From Desmodesmus armatus (Eukaryota > Chlorophyta > Chlorophyceae > Sphaeropleales > Scenedesmaceae): a stretch of DNA of 64,000 nt. Made by a program: the position numbers and the translations under genes. The notes beneath the pieces were generated by a model that searched no databases, was not told the origin of the DNA, and saw only the letters and a program-made list of their open reading frames with translations. Below are positions 59,501 through 64,000 of this stretch, one piece after another (position 1 is the stretch's first letter; each line of letters opens with the position of its first letter). The DNA is taken from positions 620,001-684,000 of the forward strand of contig VIIQ02000592.1 in NCBI GenBank assembly GCA_007449985.2, read 5' to 3'.

Positions 59501-62500
59501 TCCATCTGAGCGCTAGTGATTGTGCTGTTGTGTGCTGCAGCAACGGACGCTCGCCATGGCCTTCCCATTGTGGCCGCAAACCTCATCAACAGTGGGGAGC
59601 GCTATGCCTATGCCCTCCACCTGCTGGTGTTCCACCTGCCGCACTGCACCCAGCTGCACATGACATCATGTGCAAGTGGGCGCCCTGGCTGCAGCGCTCA
59701 GTGACCGCTTTGCTACAGGAACCCCCGGCGGGTGTTGACACAGCACTGCGTGACCGCATCTTGCAGCTGAGGCAGCTGGTGACAGCAGCAAACAACCTGG
59801 AGGGTGTGCGCAAGGTCCTGTCCCACGCTCATGGCACTCTGCACGCCCTCAACTGCCAGGTGTGCTTCTCTGCTGGATACAAGGCAGCACATCAACTGCA
59901 GCAGGTTGTAGGCTTCCATTGGGCCTTGCGGCAACATAGCATGTGGGCTTGCTGTTGTTGCAGCCAGTCAACAACACCACATGGAACCAACAACATCTTA
60001 GGGCATCACTCTGTCAACTGCCTCATGGTGCAGGTCCTGTGGCAGCCGGGCTGGACAGAAGGCTGCGCCAAGGCTTTGGGTGAGGAGGGAGAGCAGTTCT
60101 TCTCATACTTCTCCAAGTACGCGTTCACCACACGCAACCAGAGCGCCGCAGGTGCGTACATGGCAACTTCTGCATTCCTGGGAGGCCCATGTTCCTATGA
60201 TTGGCTTTCAACGCCCAGTATCGTGTCGGTAGGCATCATCATCATCATCATCGGGTCTGGTGTGTGCTGCTATGAACAATGGCAGGCTGTGTGCCCAAAC
60301 GCCTTCGGGGGCTGCGCCTGGCTGCAGGGCGTGTGTCGACGAGTCCTTGCTGCGACCACACAGGCTGTTTCGTTGTTGCATAGGTTCCCTGGTGCACTCT
60401 GTCTCTTTGCCTCTTTCAGCACTGTTCCGCCGCCTAACCTCACCCCTGCTTCATTGCACCACCCCTTGTGCTCAGGTGCTGATGACCAGCTGACCAAGGC
60501 GGCCTTCCACTTTGCCCGGCTGAAGAAGCGTGGGCAAGCAGACTTGCTGGTCCGGCGACACAAGAAGTTCAGCAAGCTGCTGCCCAAGGCTGAAACAAAG
60601 CTCGCAGAACAGCTGCAGCTGATGGTGGATACCCCAGTTGCTCAACGGCCAGCTTTTGTGTGCAGCTTGCGGGAAGCGCTGCAGGAACACGCTCGGGGTG
60701 AGCCGGGTGTACTTTGGGGCCGTGCGTTGGGGTGGCAGCATTGACTTTGGCAACGAAGGCAGTGTAGGCATGCACAGGCACTGAGCACTCACTATCTGCT
60801 ATCCCAGTTTGCGAGCAAGGCATGCTGATGGCTAGCCAATATATGCACCATCCTACAGAAGGGTTGTGGTGTTGTTCTGCAGACGAAATCCACCGACCCC
60901 GTGACGGCAACAGGAAGCTGTTGGAGCAGTACAGCGAGGCAGTGCTGGTGCGGGATGCAGAGCAGGTCACAGCGGCACTAAACAGCTCCCTTGCCAACCT
61001 GGGCATGCACAGCGAGAGCCTGGCAGCTGTCCGTGTCATGGCCGGCCTGACAGACCCCAACCTTGCTCTGCTGCATGAGACGGCTGAGAAGCTGCGCAAA
61101 GCAGCTGAAAAGAGCAGGTAGGCTACATGACCATTCCGTGCTGTTTTGCATCTTGACCTGTTGCTTGCACACATGTGGCCGCTCAAGACCATTGCTGCTC
61201 ATTGTAGAACGTGCAAGTACCCATATATTATTCGGGTCCTGCAGGTGTGCATGCATGATTGTCCCCGCACTGAGTGTGCATTGTCATTGCTGTCCTGCCT
61301 GCAGCACTGCCGCAGCAGAAGCAGCAGGTGTCATCAAGGACAAGTTCATGCCTGCCTTAGATGTCAGCATCCTGCGGCAGCAGAACGTGATGGAGGGGCT
61401 GTACCATGACCTGAAGAAGTCGGAGAGCAAGAGGGACGCGCAGGATGCAGGTAGGTTCAAGGCCTGGGTGGAGGGAGGCGGGCGCTTGCACATGCCAGGT
61501 AGCAAGATGGTTGGAGTTGAAAAAGTGGGGGCGCAAAAACAAGGCAGAAAGCAAAGCGTGCGCCACAGCCGCACACCCTCTCCTTCACCGTGTGTGCCTT
61601 TAATATTGTGATACGAAGCTGCAGCCAAGTTTCCCCGATCTCCGTGCATTGGGAACGCGCCCGCATGGCTGTGAATCCCTGTTGCCCATGCTGAACATCT
61701 ACACTCACTGCTGGTGTGCATTGTTTCTGTGTGATGTGCTTGCAGCCACACCCAAGGAGCGGCAGCGGCACAGCCAGAAGTGCAGGCAGCTCGCGACCGC
61801 CCTGGGACAGTGTGTGCTGCAGTACAATGTGCTGGTGGAGGAGTTCAACAAAGCACTTGCAGACGCTGCCCAGCCCCCGGGTGTTGCCACTACACAGCAT
61901 TGGAGGCAGCCACGCAGCCCCACAGCAGTGGAGGACGTGCGCAAGCAGCGCTTCAGCTGGGCCAACGAGTACGCATGTAAGCACACAAGACACACAAACT
62001 TTTGCAGGTCTACAGCCATTTGTCACAGCACCTTGCCTTGAGCAATCGCTGGCTTGCAGCACTTTCCAACTGTCACTTGCAGGTTCACACTGGCGTGCAT
62101 GTGAATGACACCCATGCGGCATCCTTCTCGTGTAATGGACGTGGTGTGTGGCAGCCTCAACAACAGCAACACACTTGTCTGCTGTTCTGCTGCATGCAGT
62201 TGACCAGGGCCACCCATTGCGTTTGTATGGGGTTGCGCGCGCCATGGCTATATGTGAGGCAGACAACGAGGTGGCCCGCATCAAGGAGGAGCTTGTGTTG
62301 TTACCCCAGGAGATGCAAGCACACATCCGCTTCTACCGCGATCTGGAGGCACAGCTCAAGCAGTTGCAGGCAGCCATGGCAGCTGATAGCGTCCCAACGC
62401 CTGAAGGTTTGGTTGCAGCTGGCTTTGCTGTGCTGCCTGGTATGGGGCGCTATCAGCCTGCTGCTGCAGATGTTCTGGCCAGCAGTGGTGTGCGCAGCGG

Positions 62501-62723
62501 GGCTGTCACGTTTGTGCGGCTTGCACAGGTAGAGGTGCAGCAGCTGCTGCGCGTCGCAGTCAAGGCTTTTGCTCGTGCTGGTGTCGTTGCTGAGAGCGCA
62601 GCTGAGCAGCACAGTGAGGAGTCAGACAGTGATGCTGATAGTGAGGATGGGGACCAGGCAGCACCTGCTGCTGGTGGTGGTGGTGATACCGTTGATGATG
62701 GTGATGATGATATCATGGTCTGA
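56591..62723 (+). CDS. KDZ (Kyakuja-Dileera-Zisupton) superfamily transposase, one frameshift
   Basis: Fifteen exons join in phase: 56591-57216, 57398-57437, 57491-57542, 57743-57841, 58023-58155, 58392-58515, 58669-58938, 59166-59319, 59541-59859, 60034-60151, 60476-60697, 60883-61117, 61305-61450, 61746-61976 and 62200-62723. The total is about 1,097 aa if one missing base in exon 9 is counted. Order: acidic then Arg-rich disordered N-terminus; a CxC-type zinc region (CCMCSTPGC, CFTCCAAH, CTKCNSSC, CGNPQC); CPACSGG...HIDSNMKL with a likely catalytic Asp near residue 407; ARHGLPIVAANLINSGERYAY; DIMCKWAPWL (second Asp); LSHAHGTLHALNC; GEEGEQFFSYFS (catalytic Glu region); helical DEIHRPRDGN and EVARIKEELVLLPQEM; and an acidic tail DSDADSEDGD. 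These are the landmarks of eukaryotic KDZ DDE transposases. Exon 9 reads FHLPHCTQLH and then continues as DIMCKW one base out of frame (near 59660), so as given it is broken. Confidence 0.87.
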
Positions 62724-63351
62724 AGCTTGGTGGTGACAGTGTGGCCATTGGCATGCGTTTGGGTCAATTTGCTGTGCATGTGTGCTCGTCCAAGTTGCAG
62801 CAGCTGTTGTGCACGCAACAAGGAGTGACTACTGTGTGCTGTCAGTGAAAGTTGTAATGAATGACAGGCTTGCAACACAATTGGTGTATAGCAGCAGTTA
62901 GGCAGGTCAGCTGGCTTACATGGCTCCAAAAGCCTCTTGCAATTGTGTAGGAGCTAGCCCTGCAGGCGCAGCCATGCTATTCTTTGTCAAGTGGGGCCGT
63001 GCCAAGTCTGGCAGTTCACTCTCCGGCAGTAATCATCGATACCAGTTCGCAGGGCTGGTGGGGTGAGCAGGTGCCAAGGTGGTGTGTTCACATGACATGC
63101 TGGGGTAGGCGGGCGCCTGCAGTGCGCACACGTTGCAAAGATGGTGAGATATGGGTCTTTGATGTGTTCACCTTGAATTGGCGGTCAGCGCTTACTGAGG
63201 TGTAATGCCATTGTGCATGCCATGTGCACTGCACACAGAAGTTTTCATTGCACACAATCAACAACAGGTTCAACAATCAGAATGATGAGGCCAAGTACGT
63301 GCCATGTATGCTTCTGCTGACTAAGGCACACCACTAATGGCCACAAAGGTA
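62724..63351. other. 3' flank of the KDZ gene; no gene seen
   Basis: This should include the transposase 3' untranslated region and, if present, the element's right end. I did not identify a terminal inverted repeat. Confidence 0.5.
62853..62857 (+). terminator. Candidate polyadenylation signal TGTAA of the KDZ gene
   Basis: TGTAA lies 130 bp after the stop codon on the sense strand (AAAGTTGTAATGAATG). The position suits a green-algal poly(A) signal; the motif is short. Confidence 0.5.
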
Positions 63352-64000
63352 TTGCACGCATGGGATGTGGGCTGTAATGTACACTACCACACAGCATCTG
63401 CCTCATCTGATGGTGCAACAACACTCCAGAACACTGTGGCACCTCACAATCAGCTTCAGCCCAGATCGGCCGTTGGACCCAATTTGCTTGATTTGGCCCC
63501 CCAAACCCCCCCAAAACGACCACCGACACAGGCGCAGCACAGCGCCCCACCTGCAACAAGGCTCTCTCACACACATATGACACTGTTTGTGGGTGCCATG
63601 CTGTAGGAGAGCTGTAACAAACTGTGCTGACCTCCCCCCCCCCCCACATGCCTCCCGTCACCCACTACCATGGCGTGATGCCACGGTTGCGCACTTGAAC
63701 GGCTTGCATCTGTTGCGCTGGCCAACTGGTGGGGAATCTGGGCATCATTCAGGGAATCAAAGTTGTTGGTAATGACTCAAGGAGTGCCCCTGTGGAGCCA
63801 GAGAGGGTGCAGACCTGTGGCTGGGGTCCAACAGCTTGGGGAGTCATGGCTATCTTGTTGCGTGTTGGTGTGAGATGGATTGCCGCACATGCGTGCATCA
63901 CAGTCGTGTTGCACGCATGGGATGTGGGCTGTAATGTACACTACCACACAGCATCTGCCTCATCTGATGGTGCAACAACACTCCAGAACACTGTGGCACC
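63352..64000. repeat. Direct repeat with 557-bp period, truncated by the window end
   Basis: The 92 bp starting TTGCACGCATGGGATGTGGG at 63352-63443 recur without a difference I can see at 63909-64000, where the window stops. A tandem array of about 557-bp units, or two long terminal repeats of a compact element, would both fit. The identity suggests a recent event compared with the diverged repeats at 34-54 kb. Confidence 0.85.

Overview
The window looks like nuclear DNA of a chlorophyte green alga, probably Chlorophyceae (a Scenedesmaceae-like or Haematococcus-like lineage; I cannot fix the genus). The reasons are small exons split by GT-AG introns, heavy CAG/CTG codon runs giving poly-Gln and poly-Ala, TGTAA sites past several stop codons, a KDZ (Kyakuja-Dileera-Zisupton) transposase of the kind abundant in green algae, and a plastid-type DUF3611/TIC21-like protein. 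No prokaryotic operon, tRNA, rRNA or CRISPR array was seen. All splice models were read by eye; joins were accepted only where phase and family homology agreed.

Layout. 1-3.2 kb: little coding signal, with one long foldback. 3.17-8.66 kb (minus): a ten-exon gene for a protein with TWO nucleosome-assembly-protein (NAP) domains, an acidic linker, a C-terminal membrane anchor and a terminal KKRS. 8.91-10.55 kb (plus): a six-exon group-I-like truncated hemoglobin, head to head with the NAP gene across 243 bp. 10.55-14.8 kb: T/G-rich DNA without a convincing gene. 14.82-18.38 kb (plus): a DUF3611 (TIC21/PIC1-like) chloroplast-envelope protein with a duplicated exon. 20.49-28.79 kb (minus): a giant, about 2,350-residue, AP2-domain transcription factor with extreme Gln/Ala/Ser runs and a one-base frameshift in a 27-bp repeat array. 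30.15-30.34 kb: a MITE-like foldback. 30.4-32.1 kb: a few weak exon candidates. About 32-54 kb: a repeat field with a 2.4-kb macro-tandem duplication, a 0.53-kb satellite-like tandem, dispersed 0.2-0.7 kb modules and several perfect hairpins. 56.59-62.72 kb (plus): a fifteen-exon KDZ transposase with one frameshift. The last 650 bp start a 557-bp-period repeat that runs off the window.

The most unusual things are the tandem-NAP, membrane-anchored protein and a recurring genome habit: exon edges (a splice site plus adjoining exon sequence) are tandemly copied into the neighbouring intron in three different genes, sometimes in frame so that alternative proteins are possible.
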